This document shows, one piece after another, positions 35,206-45,137 of a DNA stretch of 64,000 nucleotides. Position numbers and translations under genes: made by a program. Numbering within the stretch: position 1 is the first letter of the stretch; every line of letters starts with the position of its first letter. Source of the DNA: Halobaculum sp. MBLA0143 (GTDB lineage: Archaea > Halobacteriota > Halobacteria > Halobacteriales > Haloferacaceae); assembly GCF_041361465.1 (NCBI RefSeq), contig NZ_JBGKAC010000001.1, positions 2,232,001 to 2,296,000 on the forward strand, written 5' to 3'. The notes under the pieces are model-generated. The model ran no database searches, was not told the origin of the DNA, and saw only the letters and a list, made by a program, of their open reading frames with translations.

Positions 35206-36252
35206 TCAGAACAGCCCGAACGCAGCGTCGGCCGCTTCGTACACCTCTGTGAACCGATCCAGGACGGCGTCGTGGTCGAACTCGGTGAACGAGTCGTCGA
35301 TCGTCTCGCGCGAGACGGACCGACAGCCGACGATCTCGTCGGCCAGTTCCTGCGGGTCGGTCACGCGCCGGCCACGGTCGGCGTTCTCGACGAGTTCGTG
35401 GGCGCTGGAGCCGGCCTGGTACTGGACGATCCCGACACAGCCACACGCCAGCGCCCACAGGAGTCCGGACGCGAACGGCTCGCGGGTGGCGGTCTGGGCA
35501 CAGACGTGAGCACCCTTGAGGATCGGGACGAACTCCGCGGGGGGGAGTCGACCGAGGAAGGTGACACGGTCGTCGATCCGGAGGTCCGCGGCGGCGCGCT
35601 CGGCGGCCGCGCGGCCGGGACCGTCGCCGATCACGGTCGCGCGCCAGTCGCGGTCCCGGAGCTCCGCCAGCGCGAGCAGGAACCCCTCGACGTTGGCGTG
35701 GCGGTCGATCCGGTCGCGGACGTACACGAGGTCCGTGCGTTCGTCCACGTCGGCAGCCCGGATCAGGTCGTAGTCGACACCTTCGGGGACGACACGGACG
35801 GTGTCCTCGTCTGCACCGTGTTCGCGGACGGCCGTCCGGACGAACTCCGAGGGGGCGGTGAGGCGGGTGGGCTTGCGGGCGACCTTCCGGGAGCCGTCGT
35901 CCGGGTCCCACCAGTCGACGACGACCGGGGTACGGAGGACGCGCCCGGTCGTCGCGGCGGTGGTGGCGTGGCCCGGTGGGTCGGCGACCGCGTGGACCAC
36001 GTCTGCGCCGACGCGCCGGAGGGCGACGGGCAGCTTCGAGCGGAACGAGCCCGCGGCCGGCCCCTGGGTGACGGCGCGGTAGCGGACGTCGTTGCGGCGG
36101 AACTCCCGGTCGGTGCCGTCCCACCACTGCGAACAGAGCCACGCCACGTCGTGGCCGCGGGCCGCGAGCCCCTCGGCGACGCGCCGGGTCCGGCGAACTG
36201 CGGGGCCGTCGCGGTGGGCGGGCGTGTACATCGAGACGACCGCGACGCGCAT
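35206..36252 (-). CDS. Glycosyltransferase family 4 (GT-B fold)
   Basis: A 348-residue GT-B enzyme, probably a retaining transferase using a nucleotide sugar. The N-terminal Rossmann half begins MRVAVVSMYTPAHRDGPAVR. The C-terminal donor domain has VPEGVDYDLI, ATVIGDGPGRAAAE, VTFLGRLPPAEFVPIL and an EX7E-like region around REPFASGLLWALACGC and GSSAHELVEN. Some loops deviate from standard GT4. Acceptor unknown; surface glycan or lipid glycosylation is plausible. ATG 36252 fits the fold start. Confidence 0.82.
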   Translation of the reverse strand: MRVAVVSMYTPAHRDGPAVRRTRRVAEGLAARGHDVAWLCSQWWDGTDREFRRNDVRYRAVTQGPAAGSFRSKLPVALRRVGADVVHAVADPPGHATTAATTGRVLRTPVVVDWWDPDDGSRKVARKPTRLTAPSEFVRTAVREHGADEDTVRVVPEGVDYDLIRAADVDERTDLVYVRDRIDRHANVEGFLLALAELRDRDWRATVIGDGPGRAAAERAAADLRIDDRVTFLGRLPPAEFVPILKGAHVCAQTATREPFASGLLWALACGCVGIVQYQAGSSAHELVENADRGRRVTDPQELADEIVGCRSVSRETIDDSFTEFDHDAVLDRFTEVYEAADAAFGLF

Positions 36253-36364
36253 TCTGCAGTGGGGTTGTCCCGGGGGGTTGTTAAACCGGGTGGTACCGGC
36301 CCGGCGCCGTCGGTCGGTCGCCGCGGCCCGAACGCTTTCGGCACCCCGCGGAGTACCCTGTTGC

Positions 36365-38200
36365 GTGAGTGAGAAGTCGTCACACGAGACGGGCGGCGGC
36401 GCCGCCCACGCGTACGACGTAGAGCGGTACCTCCGGATCAGAGCCGCGAGACGCGCCGACGTGGCCCGTGACGGGACGCTGGCGTTTCTGATGGACACGA
36501 CCGGGACGAACCAGGTGTGGACCGTCTCGGAGCCGGGCGCGTGGCCGACCCAACGGACGTTCTACGAGGAGAACGTCTCGTTCGTCGACTGGTCGCCGAC
36601 ACGACGCGAACTCGCTTTCGGGATGGACCAGGGCGGCGACGAACGGACGCAACTGTACCGACTCGACCCCGAGCAGGGCCGGGTCCACGAGCTGACGGGG
36701 TTGCCGGAGGCGAAACACCGCTGGGGGGGCTGGAGCCACGACGGGGACAGAGTCGCGTTCGCCTCCAACCGCCGGGCCGGCGACGTGTTCGACGTGTACG
36801 TCCAGGGCCGCGACGAGCGGGGCGAGACGGCCGAACTCCGCCACGAGGGGGACGGCTGGCTGTCCGTCGCCGGCTGGAGCCCGAGCGACGACCGGCTGCT
36901 CGTCGGGAAGGCACACGCGACGTTCGATCAAGACCTCTACGTCCTCCACCTCGACAGCGGGGAGTTCCGACACCTCACGCCACACGACGGGGAGGCGCGC
37001 TTCGAGAGCCCGGAGTGGGGACCGGACGGCGAGTCGATCTACGTCGTCACCGACCGCGACACGGACCGGCTGGAGTTGGCCCGGCTCGACCCCGACGACG
37101 GCACGCTGTCGACGGTGGTCGCCGACTCGGAGTGGAACGTCGACGGGGTCGAGGTCGACGACTCCGGCCGACTGGTGTACTCCCGCAACGTCGACGGCTA
37201 CACGGAGCTGACGGTGGGTGAACTGCGCGACCCGACGACCGTCGAGACGGTCGCGGAAGTAGACCTCCCGAAGGGGGTCGCCGGCGGCACCGCCTTCCAC
37301 GAGGGCGGCGACGAGTTCGCCGTCACCGTCTCCGGTCGCACCGTGAACCCCAACTGCTTCGTCGTCGACGCCGACACCGGGGCGGCCGAGCAGTGGACCC
37401 ACGCCGGCACCGCGGGGATCCCGACCGAGACGTTCGTCGAGCCGGATATCGTCCACTACCCCACGTTCGACGGCCGGGAGGTGCCGGCGTTCTTCTCGAC
37501 GCCGGACGGCGCCACCGACGAGCTCCCGGTGGTGGTCGACGTCCACGGCGGGCCGGAGAGCCAACGGCGCCCCGGCTTCGACGGCGTGAAACAGTACTTC
37601 CTGGCGAACGGCTACGCCGTGTTCGAGCCGAACGTCCGGGGGTCGTCCGGCTACGGCCGGGCGTACAGCCACTTAGACGACGTGGAAAAGCGGATGGACT
37701 CCGTGGAGGACCTGAAGGCGGGCGCAGAGTGGCTCCACGACCACCCCTCCGTCGACCCCGACCGGATCGCCGTGATGGGCGGCTCCTACGGCGGGTTCAT
37801 GGTGTTGTCGGCGATGACGGAGTACCCCGAGCTGTGGGCCGCCGGGGTGGACATCGTCGGCATCGCCAACTTCGTGACGTTCCTGGAGAACACCGGGGAC
37901 TGGCGGCGGTCGCTCCGAGAGGCGGAGTACGGCTCGCTGGAAGACGACCGGGAGTTCCTGGAGTCCGTCTCGCCGATCAACAGCGTCGACCAGATCGACG
38001 CCCCCCTGTTCGTCCTCCACGGCGAGAACGACCCGCGGGTGCCGGTCGGCGAGGCCGAACAGATCGTCGAGGAGCTACGCGGCCGGGGGGTCCCGGTTCG
38101 GAAACTGATCTTCGAGGACGAGGGCCACGGGATCGGGAAGCTGGACAACCGGATCGAGGCGTACCGGTCGGTGGTAGAGTTCCTCGCGGAGTACGTGTAG
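36365..38200 (+). CDS. S9-family serine peptidase (acylaminoacyl/prolyl oligopeptidase type)
   Basis: A 611-residue oligopeptidase from GTG 36365. The N-terminal part is a TolB/DPP-like beta-propeller with repeated WSP and GD blocks (VDWSPTRRELAFG, WSHDGDRVAFASNRR, WGPDGESIYVVTDRD). The C-terminal alpha/beta-hydrolase domain has the nucleophile MGGSYGGFMVL (Ser), HGENDPRVPV (Asp) and DEGHGIGK (His). The propeller restricts access to short peptides. It has no signal peptide, so it is probably cytoplasmic peptide recycling. Confidence 0.93.
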   Translation: MSEKSSHETGGGAAHAYDVERYLRIRAARRADVARDGTLAFLMDTTGTNQVWTVSEPGAWPTQRTFYEENVSFVDWSPTRRELAFGMDQGGDERTQLYRLDPEQGRVHELTGLPEAKHRWGGWSHDGDRVAFASNRRAGDVFDVYVQGRDERGETAELRHEGDGWLSVAGWSPSDDRLLVGKAHATFDQDLYVLHLDSGEFRHLTPHDGEARFESPEWGPDGESIYVVTDRDTDRLELARLDPDDGTLSTVVADSEWNVDGVEVDDSGRLVYSRNVDGYTELTVGELRDPTTVETVAEVDLPKGVAGGTAFHEGGDEFAVTVSGRTVNPNCFVVDADTGAAEQWTHAGTAGIPTETFVEPDIVHYPTFDGREVPAFFSTPDGATDELPVVVDVHGGPESQRRPGFDGVKQYFLANGYAVFEPNVRGSSGYGRAYSHLDDVEKRMDSVEDLKAGAEWLHDHPSVDPDRIAVMGGSYGGFMVLSAMTEYPELWAAGVDIVGIANFVTFLENTGDWRRSLREAEYGSLEDDREFLESVSPINSVDQIDAPLFVLHGENDPRVPVGEAEQIVEELRGRGVPVRKLIFEDEGHGIGKLDNRIEAYRSVVEFLAEYV

Positions 38201-38237
38201 GCAACGCTTAACTACCTGCCGACACCCCGTTCGGCAG

Positions 38238-38957
38238 ATGATCACAGACGGTCTCTCGTACCCGGTGTCGGGCGACGACGGTCTCAAGCGACTGCTGATC
38301 GGGTCGGTGCTCGGGTTCGCCAGCGTACTCGTGTTGCCGGCGTTCCTCCTCCTGGGTTACTCCGTCCGGGTGCTCGGGGACGCCGCCCACGGCGGGACCG
38401 AGCCGCCGGCGTTCGACGACTGGGGGGAGATGTTCGTCACCGGACTGAAGGCGACGCTCGTGGCGGTCGTCTACGGGTTGGTGCCGTTCGGGCTGGTCGT
38501 CCTCCTGGCGGTAACGATCCTGAGCGGTGCGGCCGTCGGCGGGGACGCCGGTGGACTCCTGGCCGGGGTCGGACTCCTGGGCGTGTTGCTGTCGGTCGTG
38601 GCGTCAGTCCTCGTCTACTACCTCGTCCCCGCGGCCCTGACGAACATGGCCGTCGACGGCCAGATGGGTGCCGCGTTCGACCTCGGTCGGCTGAAGCGCG
38701 TGTTGCTCAGCGGCGACTATCTGCTCGCGTGGCTCGCTCCGGTGGCGCTGGCGGTCGTGTTGAACGTCGTCACGGTAATTCTCGTGGCGACGATCGTCGG
38801 GGCCCTGCTCGTCCCGATCGTCCAGTTCTACGTCCAGGTGGCCGTCCTGTACATGTTCGGCCGCGCGTACGGCGAGGTGACGGGGACGGCCGAGGGGCGT
38901 CAGACGCCGACCGGCGCCGGAGCTGGCCGGGACAACTCAGACACGAAACTCCGTTAG
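38238..38957 (+). CDS. DUF4013-type membrane protein
   Basis: A 239-residue membrane protein with five to six hydrophobic helices. The first block, YPVSGDDGLKRLLIGSVLG, and the PPAFDDWGEMFVTGLKATLV block are typical of DUF4013 proteins in haloarchaea. The C-terminal tail is polar and Gly/Thr-rich. Function unknown. It precedes the mutase small subunit gene by 31 bp and may share its transcript. Confidence 0.75.
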   Translation: MITDGLSYPVSGDDGLKRLLIGSVLGFASVLVLPAFLLLGYSVRVLGDAAHGGTEPPAFDDWGEMFVTGLKATLVAVVYGLVPFGLVVLLAVTILSGAAVGGDAGGLLAGVGLLGVLLSVVASVLVYYLVPAALTNMAVDGQMGAAFDLGRLKRVLLSGDYLLAWLAPVALAVVLNVVTVILVATIVGALLVPIVQFYVQVAVLYMFGRAYGEVTGTAEGRQTPTGAGAGRDNSDTKLR

Positions 38958-38988
38958 AGTGAACACGACGGCTCACGAAGACCGTGGT

Positions 38989-39414
38989 ATGAGTACACAA
39001 CAAGAACCGGGCGAGCGGACGATCCGGTGTCTGATCGCCAAGGTAGGGCTAGACGGCCACGACCGGGGCGCACACGTCATCGCGCGGGCGTTCCGCGACG
39101 CCGGCTTCGAGGTGATCTACTCCGGGCTCCACCGTGCGCCCGACGAGATCGTCCAGGCGGCCGTCCAAGAGGACGTGGACGTCCTCGGGATCTCTATCCT
39201 CTCGGGGGCTCACAACACGCTCGTCCCGAAGATCGTCGACGGGTTGGAGGAGTACGGCGCCTTCGAGGACACCCTGTTTCTCGTCGGCGGGATCGTCCCG
39301 GACGAGGACCGCGAGACGCTGAAGGGGCTGGGCGTCGCCGAGATCTTCGGCCCGGGCACGCCGATGGAGGAGACGATCGAGTTCGTCGAGGCGAACGCCC
39401 CCCAGAACCGATGA
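38989..39414 (+). CDS. Methylmalonyl-CoA mutase small (B12-binding) subunit
   Basis: A 141-residue cobalamin-binding protein. KVGLDGHDRGAHVIARAF carries the DxHxxG motif for the lower-axial His, followed by GISILSGAHN (SxL) and FLVGGIVPDED (GG). It binds adenosylcobalamin for isomerisation of methylmalonyl-CoA to succinyl-CoA. The separate large catalytic subunit is not in the window. ATG 38989 gives MSTQQEPGERTIRCLIAKVG. The next gene, meaB, overlaps by 4 bp (ATGA), which confirms the assignment. Confidence 0.92.
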   Translation: MSTQQEPGERTIRCLIAKVGLDGHDRGAHVIARAFRDAGFEVIYSGLHRAPDEIVQAAVQEDVDVLGISILSGAHNTLVPKIVDGLEEYGAFEDTLFLVGGIVPDEDRETLKGLGVAEIFGPGTPMEETIEFVEANAPQNR

Positions 39415-40574
39415 CGAGCGCCGACCAGGGACAGGGGATCGACCCGGACGACGCCGACCGCGACGGCGGCGGCGACGGGCGAGACCCCGAACGCGACGAC
39501 GTGGACGACTCGGACGACGACCACGCCGCACTGGTCGAGGAGCTGTTGGAGGGGCGTCACCGCGCGCTGGCGCGGGTCATCACCAAGATCGAGAACCGTG
39601 CACCGGGCTACCGAGAGATCGTCTCCCGGCTCCACGAACACACCGGCGCCGCGAGCGTCGTCGGGATCACCGGCTCGCCCGGTGCGGGCAAGTCGACGCT
39701 GGTCGACAAGCTGGCGAAGGCGTACCGCGACCGGGGGGAGACGGTCGGCGTGATCGCGGTCGACCCCTCCTCGCCGTACACCGGCGGCGCGGTCCTGGGC
39801 GACCGGATCCGGATGGCGTCGAACGTCGGCGACATGGACGTGTTCTTCCGGTCGATGTCCGCCCGCGGGAGCCTCGGCGGGCTGTCGACGGCCACCTCGG
39901 ACGCGGTGAAGGCGTTGGACGCCTTCGGCAAGGACCGCGTGATCGTCGAGACGGTCGGCGCCGGCCAGAACGAGGTGGACGTGGTCAAGACCGCAGAGAC
40001 CGTCTGTGTCCTGGTCCAGCCCGGATCCGGCGACGACGTACAGATGCTGAAGGCCGGCATCCTGGAGATCGGCGACGTGTTCGTCGTCAACAAGGCGGAC
40101 ATCGACGGCGCCCAACAGACGGTCGCCGAGCTGGAGGAGATGCTCCACATGCGCGACGACCCGACGAAGAACCTGAACACGGGTCACCACGGTCCGGTGT
40201 CGACGGACGACCTCGGCGCCGACGGCGACGACAGTGACGACGACAGAGACGCCTGGGAGCCGACGGTGTTGGAGACGGTCGCCACCGCCGGCGAGGGGGT
40301 CGAGGAGCTGATCGAGACGGTCGACGACCACCGCGACCACCTGGAGGCCACCGGGCAGTTGGCCGCCCACGCCCGGACGCGCTACGCCGAGGAGATCAGA
40401 CAGCTGTTGCGGGCCGACACCGCGACGTTGTTGGAGGGGGAGTTGGCCGCCCGCGGCGGCGTAGAGCGGCTCGCCGAACGGGTCGCCGACCGCGAGACGG
40501 ACCCGTACGCCGTCGTCGACGAGATCGTCGAGCCGTTGGCGGACTGTCTCGACGGGCGGCGGCCGGACGACTGA
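39411..40574 (+). CDS. meaB: MeaB/ArgK-type G3E GTPase, mutase chaperone
   Basis: A 387-residue GTPase that protects and reactivates methylmalonyl-CoA mutase by gating cofactor loading. After an acidic, disordered N terminus (about 1-35) come Walker A GITGSPGAGKSTL (about 86-98), VIAVDPSSPYTGGAVLGDR, VETVGAGQNEVDV (switch) and VVNKADID (NKxD). A second acidic insert (DGDDSDDDRD near 275-285) is haloarchaeal in style. ATG 39411 overlaps the stop of the small mutase subunit. Confidence 0.93.
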   Translation: MTSADQGQGIDPDDADRDGGGDGRDPERDDVDDSDDDHAALVEELLEGRHRALARVITKIENRAPGYREIVSRLHEHTGAASVVGITGSPGAGKSTLVDKLAKAYRDRGETVGVIAVDPSSPYTGGAVLGDRIRMASNVGDMDVFFRSMSARGSLGGLSTATSDAVKALDAFGKDRVIVETVGAGQNEVDVVKTAETVCVLVQPGSGDDVQMLKAGILEIGDVFVVNKADIDGAQQTVAELEEMLHMRDDPTKNLNTGHHGPVSTDDLGADGDDSDDDRDAWEPTVLETVATAGEGVEELIETVDDHRDHLEATGQLAAHARTRYAEEIRQLLRADTATLLEGELAARGGVERLAERVADRETDPYAVVDEIVEPLADCLDGRRPDD

Positions 40575-40580
40575 CGCCGG

Positions 40581-42269
40581 TCAGGCTCGCTCGACGGCCG
40601 CCCCGACGACCGGCTCGGTGGCGGTGCCGGACTGGGTGTCGTCGGCGACCGGGAGCCGGAGTCTGACGACACTCCCCCGCGGCTCGTTTTGCTCGTACTG
40701 GAGTTCACCACCCAGTCGCGTCACCGCCCACCGCACCGCCCACAGTCCCAGCCCGCTGCCGTGTTCCAGCGGAGTCTCTTCTCCCTCCTCGATGGCCGTC
40801 CACTCGTGGGTCGGGATCCCCGGGCCGTTGTCGCGCACCGTCACCTCGACCGGGTACGCCCCCTCGCAGTCCGTCGTGACGGTGACGACGACCCGCGGGT
40901 CGTCGGTGTCGTTGTGGACGACCGCGTTCTGTGCGAGGTGGCTCAGCGAGCGGTACAGCAGTTCCGGGTCCGTCTCCACCCGGGCGTCCGGCGGGACGTT
41001 CGTCTCGACGGTGAGACTCGCCGCCTCCTCGTGGAGGTCGGCCGCGATCTCCGAGACGAACGACCCCAGGTCCACTTCGCGGGTCTCGGGGTCGTGGTCG
41101 AACAGCTGTGCGGCCTCGCGGGCCCGTTCCCCGAGCGTGATGAGGTTGTCCGACGCCTCCACGATCCGGTCGGCCGCCAGATCGTTCGACACCCCCTCGT
41201 TGCCGATCTCCTGTGCGAACCCGCGGACGACCGACAGCTCGTTGCGGAGGTTGTGACGGACGACCCGGTTGAGAACGGCCAGCCGTTGCTCGCGGAGCTT
41301 CTGGTCCGTGATGTCGGCCAAGACGACGATCGTGCCACGGACGCGGTCGCGGTGGTCGTGGAGCTGTGACACCCGCGGGGCGAACTGGCGGCGACCCTCG
41401 TCGGTGATGAGTTCGACGCTGTCCGTGGCGACGAGTTCCGAGAGGGTGGCGCCGATCACGGCCGGCAGCGGGTCACCCGTAGCCGCCGCCTCCTGCACCT
41501 CGAACTGTCGGTCGAAGGCGTCGTTCGTCTCGATCACGTCGCCGTCGGCGTCCAGGAACGCGACGGGGTCGGTGATCTCGTCGGCCAGCCGGCGGCGGCC
41601 GTACCGGCCGGCCGCGGGCGTCGTGTCGAACACGTCCCACAGGGTCGTGCCGCCGCCGACGGCGACACCGCCGACGAGCGTGGCGACGGCCAACGACGAC
41701 GCCGGCGCCGGCGTCGCGCTGGCGAAGGCGACGGCCAACAACGGCGCCGCGACCGGCAGCCACAGCGCCGCCCCGGCGGACGACTCGACGCTGTCGTACG
41801 CGAGACTGCTGTACAGGTGGAGCGCACTCCCGCTGACGACGAGCAGGAACGTCCCCAACACCGCGACCGAGGCGGCGACGGCCACGAGCGGTGAGTCCGA
41901 GAGCCCGGTCGGCAGTCCGACCGTCGCGCTGACGAGCGTCCAGGCCGCGAACACGACCGGCGGCGTCGCCGCGGCCGTCACCCGGGGCCAGGTGGCCAAC
42001 TCCCCGTTGCCGGTGTACTGGAGCACGAACACGAGCCACGGGACGGTCGCGGCCACGGTCGCGGCGCCGACGAGCGCTCTCATCGTCGTCGTGTCGCCGG
42101 GCGCCGCGACGACGACGGCCGCGGTGGCACCGGCGGTGACCAGGAGCGTGGCCGTAGCGAGGCTGTTCGTCCCCGCTTCGTCCGACCGGAACGCCGCGAG
42201 CGTCCCGACGGCGTACAGGAGTCCGCCCACAGTCGACGGGAGGACCACCGTGACGAACGGGGATAGCAT
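40581..42269 (-). CDS. Sensor histidine kinase with N-terminal membrane sensor and PAS domain
   Basis: A 562-residue kinase. The first 220 residues hold about seven membrane helices (histidine-kinase 7TM-type sensor). A PAS domain (DPVAFLDADGDVIETNDAFD) runs to about 345. The HisKA box RVVRHNLRNELSVVRG carries the phospho-His near 360, and the HATPase motifs are NAVVHND (N box), VRDNGPGIP (G1) and HGSGLGLW (G2). No response regulator is adjacent; such orphan kinases are common in haloarchaea. The signal is unknown. Confidence 0.88.
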   Translation of the reverse strand: MLSPFVTVVLPSTVGGLLYAVGTLAAFRSDEAGTNSLATATLLVTAGATAAVVVAAPGDTTTMRALVGAATVAATVPWLVFVLQYTGNGELATWPRVTAAATPPVVFAAWTLVSATVGLPTGLSDSPLVAVAASVAVLGTFLLVVSGSALHLYSSLAYDSVESSAGAALWLPVAAPLLAVAFASATPAPASSLAVATLVGGVAVGGGTTLWDVFDTTPAAGRYGRRRLADEITDPVAFLDADGDVIETNDAFDRQFEVQEAAATGDPLPAVIGATLSELVATDSVELITDEGRRQFAPRVSQLHDHRDRVRGTIVVLADITDQKLREQRLAVLNRVVRHNLRNELSVVRGFAQEIGNEGVSNDLAADRIVEASDNLITLGERAREAAQLFDHDPETREVDLGSFVSEIAADLHEEAASLTVETNVPPDARVETDPELLYRSLSHLAQNAVVHNDTDDPRVVVTVTTDCEGAYPVEVTVRDNGPGIPTHEWTAIEEGEETPLEHGSGLGLWAVRWAVTRLGGELQYEQNEPRGSVVRLRLPVADDTQSGTATEPVVGAAVERA

Positions 42270-42342
42270 ACGGATTTCTCCGGTGCTTTCCTACATAAAA
42301 TCCCGGTCCGGGTATCCGCGTCGGTAGCCCCGAGACAGTGTG

Positions 42343-45018
42343 TCAGTCGCCGTCGGAGTCGATCCGGCGGGCGACCGCCGCGAGGACGGCCACAGTTCCC
42401 GTCACCACACCTAATCCGGGTGCGCGTGTCGCGGTCGACTCCGTCCGCGGCTCCGTCGCAGTCGCCGTCCGCGTCGGGGTCGTGGTCGGCGACTCCCTCG
42501 TGGTCGGGGTCCGGGTCTCCGGCGTGGCGCTCCCCAGCGTCGCCAGCGTCGCCCGCGACCCGCGTCCGGAGCCGTCGTGTGTCTCGGTGATCGCGTACAC
42601 GCGGCCGGCACCGTCGGCGGCGTAGACGACGCCGCCGGCGACCGTCGGCGGAGCCGCGACCGGTGTGTCGGCCTGGAACGACCACACTGGCGTCCCGTCG
42701 GCGACGGAGACGGCGTACAGGCTGCCGTCGGCGCTGCCGGCGTACACGCGGTCGGCGGCGACGGTCGGCGCCGACGACAGCTCCCCGTCGGTCTGGAACC
42801 GCCAGCCGCCCGTCCCGTCGGCGCCGACCGCGTGGAGCGTCCCGTCCTCGCTGCCGGCGTAGACGACCCCGTCCGCGACCGTCGGCGCCGCCGACACCCC
42901 GCTACCGGCGTCGTACGTCCACCGGCGGTCGCCGGTCGCGGCGTCGACCGCCGACAGCCGGCCGCCGTCGTCGCCGACGTACACCGTGCCGTCCGCGACC
43001 GTCGGCGCCTCCCGGACCCACCCCGCCGTCTCCAGCGTCCACCGACGGCTGCCGTCCGCGCCGACGGCGAGCAGCCGCCCGGGGCGACCGCTGCCGACGT
43101 AGACGGTCCCGTCGACGACCGTCGGCGCCGTGAGTCCGTACCCCTTCGGGGTCAGTGTCCAGCGGGTCTCTCCCGTGGCCGCGTCGACCGCGTACAGCGT
43201 GTGGTCGTAGTCGCCGGCGTAGACGACCCCGTCCGCGACCGTCGGCGACGACCGGATCGTCCCGGTGGACAGCCGCCACCGAACTGCGCCGGTCGCGGCG
43301 TCCAACGCGATCAGTTCGCCGTCGTCGCCGTCGCCGCCGACGCCAGCGTACACCACGCCGTCCGCGATCGCCGGCGCCCCGGCGACGTAGCCGTCCAGCC
43401 GACGACGCCACCGGATCCGACTTGTCTCCGTGTCGACCGCGAGCACCGCACCCGCGTCTGTGTCGGCGACGCCGACGTACGCCGTCCCGTCGACGACCGT
43501 CGGGGCTCCGTACACCGGGCCACCGGCGGCGACGGTCCACTGGACGCCGACATCGACCCCCGAGACTACCGTGTCCGTGTCCCCGTCTGCGTCGGTGACC
43601 GCGAGCCGGACGGGCTTGGTTCCCGGCGTGTCAAAGGATACCGCCGTCGACCGGCCGGTTCCGACGGGCTCGCCGTCGAACGACCACTCGTACGACAACG
43701 GCGTCGCGCCGCCGGTGGAGTCGCCGGCGTCGAGTCGGACGGCGTCACCGACCTCGGGGTTCGGGTCGCCAGACCGGATTCGGGCCGTCGGCCCCGGGAC
43801 GGCTCCGTCGCCCATCGCCAGTTGCGCGCGAGAGTCGGCGCTCGTGGCGTCCCCCTCCGTCTGGGCGGCCAGGAGGCGGTCCGGTCGGCCGACCCGGTTC
43901 TCGACGCCGTACAGCGTCCCGTCGACGACGAAGAGCCCGTGTGCGTGCCAGTCGGCTCGGAAGCGTCGGCGGCGACGCCCGGTTCCGGCGTCCAGCGCTG
44001 CGACACCGTCGGCACCGTCGACGCAGACGACCCCGCCCGCGACCGTCGGGGTGACGGGCTCTACGTCGACCCGGCTGTGCCAGCGTCTGTCGCCGCTCTC
44101 GGGGTCGAGTGCGACGAGTGACCACCCGTCGCCGTCGTCTGCCGTCGGCACGAACAGCCGGCCGCCGGCGACCGTCGGCGTGACGGCCGCCGCCCCGACG
44201 GTCGCGCGCCACCGTGTCTCGCCGGTCGCGGCGTCGGCGGCGACGACCGCTCCGTCCCCGTCGACGACGTAGACCGTGTCCTCGACGACGGTGACGCCGC
44301 CGGCGTCGAACCGGTTGACCCCGGCCGGGCGGTCGGACACCTGGAGTCGCCACAGTTCGTCGCCGGCGGCGTCGAACGCCCAGACACCCGTCCGGTCGAC
44401 GGCGTACACGCGGCCGTCGGCGACGACCGGCGCACCGTTCACCGGCTCGCTCGTCGACGCCCGCCAGCGTTCCGTCCCGTCGTCGGCCGCGACGGCGTGG
44501 ACGCTCCCGGCCACGGTGCCGGCGTAGACCGTGTCGCCGGCGGCGGCGACGGCCGCGACGGGCGGGCCGTCGAGTCTCGTCTGCCACGCCCGCTCGCCCG
44601 TCTCGGCGTCGACGGCGGACAGTCGCCCGTCAGCGTCTCCGTTCGGACCGAGTTCGCCGCCGCCGACGTACACCGTGCCGCCCGCGACCGCGGGCGTCGC
44701 GCTCACGTCCCGCCCGGTGGTGTGCGTCCACCGACGCTCCCCGGTGTCCGGCCGGACCGCGACGACTCGGCCGTCGGAACTGCCGAGACAGACGACGCCG
44801 TCACCGACCGCGACCTCGCCGCGGACGTAGCCGCGGACCGGTTCGCGCCACCGGAGTTCGCCCGGAGTCGCCGTGGCCGTGCCCGTCGCGGCCGTCAGCC
44901 CGGTCACTCCGGCACCGGCGGCCGCCAAGAGTCGCCGGCGGGAGACTGCGCTGTGGTCGGTCGTCTCACTGTGCGCCGTGTCCGTGGCCGTCCGCCGGCC
45001 GTGTGGCTCGGGTGACAT
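42343..45018 (-). CDS. Surface PQQ-like beta-propeller protein with PKD domain and PGF-CTERM-like tail
   Basis: An 891-residue protein. VSRRRLLAAAGAGVTGLTAA is a twin-arginine signal. Two PQQ-type propellers (repeats of AxVDGTVYVGxxDGxLxAVDAxTG style) flank a PKD domain near residues 415-495 (YEWSFDGEPVGTG, VRLAVTDADGDTDT). The tail is Thr/Pro-rich, then TRAPGLGVVTGTVAVLAAVA and a basic end, fitting archaeosortase-type PGF-CTERM anchoring. Binding partner or substrate unknown. The length and many near-identical repeats suggest internal duplication. Confidence 0.85.
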   Translation of the reverse strand: MSPEPHGRRTATDTAHSETTDHSAVSRRRLLAAAGAGVTGLTAATGTATATPGELRWREPVRGYVRGEVAVGDGVVCLGSSDGRVVAVRPDTGERRWTHTTGRDVSATPAVAGGTVYVGGGELGPNGDADGRLSAVDAETGERAWQTRLDGPPVAAVAAAGDTVYAGTVAGSVHAVAADDGTERWRASTSEPVNGAPVVADGRVYAVDRTGVWAFDAAGDELWRLQVSDRPAGVNRFDAGGVTVVEDTVYVVDGDGAVVAADAATGETRWRATVGAAAVTPTVAGGRLFVPTADDGDGWSLVALDPESGDRRWHSRVDVEPVTPTVAGGVVCVDGADGVAALDAGTGRRRRRFRADWHAHGLFVVDGTLYGVENRVGRPDRLLAAQTEGDATSADSRAQLAMGDGAVPGPTARIRSGDPNPEVGDAVRLDAGDSTGGATPLSYEWSFDGEPVGTGRSTAVSFDTPGTKPVRLAVTDADGDTDTVVSGVDVGVQWTVAAGGPVYGAPTVVDGTAYVGVADTDAGAVLAVDTETSRIRWRRRLDGYVAGAPAIADGVVYAGVGGDGDDGELIALDAATGAVRWRLSTGTIRSSPTVADGVVYAGDYDHTLYAVDAATGETRWTLTPKGYGLTAPTVVDGTVYVGSGRPGRLLAVGADGSRRWTLETAGWVREAPTVADGTVYVGDDGGRLSAVDAATGDRRWTYDAGSGVSAAPTVADGVVYAGSEDGTLHAVGADGTGGWRFQTDGELSSAPTVAADRVYAGSADGSLYAVSVADGTPVWSFQADTPVAAPPTVAGGVVYAADGAGRVYAITETHDGSGRGSRATLATLGSATPETRTPTTRESPTTTPTRTATATEPRTESTATRAPGLGVVTGTVAVLAAVARRIDSDGD

Positions 45019-45137
45019 CGTCTGCGGGGGTGGCCTCCCCCGACGCGACTGCAGACTGGAGGGTCAGGCGGGGGAGTGCTCGTATGGTCCAGGGACGGAG
45101 GTCCCAGTAATAAATCGGGCGGTCGTAGACGGAACGG

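Noticed and set aside
42577-44121. Plus-strand ORFs inside the beta-propeller gene
   Set aside because: They mirror the repeats of the real minus-strand gene and contain only Arg/Asp/Gly-rich sequence.
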